5,917 nt of DNA from Candidatus Hermodarchaeota archaeon (GTDB lineage Archaea; Asgardarchaeota; Hermodarchaeia; Hermodarchaeales; Hermodarchaeaceae). Under the pieces are notes generated by a model that did not search any database, was not told where the DNA came from, and worked only from the letters and a program-made list of their open reading frames with translations. Shown piece by piece: positions 5,773 through 5,917 of this stretch; the first letter of the stretch is position 1, and the number at the start of each line of letters is the position of its first letter. Location: positions 1 through 5,917 of the forward strand of contig JAEOSV010000106.1 in assembly GCA_016840185.1 (NCBI GenBank), written 5' to 3'. Both the position numbers and the translations under genes were made by a program.

Positions 5773-5917
5773 GTGACATCCTCCCCTTCCGAGCGGAAGG
5801 GGCTTCGGACTTTTCCTTGCCGTTACGCTCGTCGCCGAGGCGCGTTTTGTCCGAAACTTACCAGGTTCTAACGCTTCTCCGCCCCGCACCTGCCCCTTAT
5901 TCAGGGGAATTTCTTGC
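5773..5917 (-). mobile_element. right end of an IS200/IS605-family (IS1341-like) element, partial
   Basis: On the minus strand the segment ends GAAGCCCC-TTCC-GCTC-GGAAGGGGAGGATGTCAC. The pattern of an imperfectly conserved GC-rich hairpin followed by GAGGATGTCAC is the common right-end signature of tnpB-carrying IS605/IS1341 elements. The element enters from the right edge, so its tnpB (minus strand) and left end lie beyond the window. A TnpB C-terminus could end at the TAA at 5897-5899 (frame reading ARNSPE) or run on in the next frame (reading QEIPLNKGQVRGGEALEPG); too little is visible to decide. These elements move by single-strand transposition and leave no target duplication. A solo right-end remnant cannot be excluded. 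Confidence 0.65.
5773..5917 (-). ncRNA. 3' part of a probable TnpB omega-RNA (reRNA)
   Basis: In IS605-type elements a guide RNA overlaps the 3' end of tnpB and runs to the right end, with the guide taken from flanking DNA. Several pairings support structured RNA here: GTCCGAA/TTCGGAC (5849-5855 with 5804-5810), CGAG/CTCG within that loop (5836-5839 with 5828-5831), AGGGG/CCCCT (5903-5907 with 5893-5897), and the terminal GC-rich hairpin (5783-5802). The predicted guide would be about 16-20 nt read leftward from 5772 on the minus strand. The RNA's 5' end is probably outside the window. This is inferred from family knowledge and visible pairings only. Confidence 0.5.
5783..5802 (-). repeat. 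right-end hairpin of the IS element
   Basis: CCCCTTCC (5783-5790) and GGAAGGGG (5795-5802) form a perfect 8-bp stem with loop GAGC. In IS605-family elements such a subterminal hairpin is recognised by the TnpA transposase and is also the last stem of the omega-RNA scaffold. It stands 10 bp from the inferred element boundary. Confidence 0.65.

Noticed and set aside
5617..5889. 90-codon open frame on the minus strand through the transposon end and padR upstream region
   Set aside because: It starts with GTG inside the probable omega-RNA, continues past the element boundary into AT-rich DNA and through the padR promoter palindromes, and has no recognisable domain. The part before the boundary could at most be a TnpB C-terminal reading frame entering from the right edge.

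Overview
The window is archaeal. It encodes a TATA-binding protein, a 750-residue Cdc48/VAT-type double AAA+ ATPase and an M42 (TET-type) aminopeptidase. The control regions show archaeal TATA-like boxes and several good Shine-Dalgarno matches (GGAGG or GTGAT). Base composition is moderate. No gene here fixes the lineage. An uncultured mesophilic or moderately thermophilic archaeon, possibly Asgard-like, would fit, but that is only an impression.

Layout from left to right: (1) the first 93 codons of an Mrp/NBP35-type P-loop ATPase (Fe-S cluster carrier) on the minus strand, running off the left edge. (2) A 147-bp divergent intergenic region with a set of competing inverted repeats just upstream of the next gene. 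(3) A plus-strand pair, 11 bp apart: a glycerophosphodiester phosphodiesterase and an M42 metallopeptidase, both scavenging-type hydrolases. (4) Convergent with these after 14 bp, the TATA-binding protein gene on the minus strand. Its start is better placed at a GTG eight codons inside the longest open frame. Its upstream region carries three TATA boxes spaced about two helical turns apart. (5) A terminator hairpin and then the Cdc48 gene on the minus strand. (6) A PadR-family repressor gene whose stop codon directly abuts the Cdc48 start, making a two-gene operon. Two perfect palindromes spaced two helical turns apart lie in its promoter. (7) At the right edge, the right end of an IS200/IS605-family (IS1341-like) element, probably with the 3' part of its omega-RNA. 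Its tnpB would lie outside the window.

Functionally, the right half couples a small DNA-binding regulator to the main protein-unfolding ATPase. It sits beside the gene for the general transcription factor TBP, whose own promoter looks built for autoregulation. The most interesting points are the PadR-Cdc48 operon with its paired palindromes, the phased TATA boxes before the TBP gene, and the omega-RNA-like right end beside the operon promoter. I see no CRISPR array, tRNA or rRNA.
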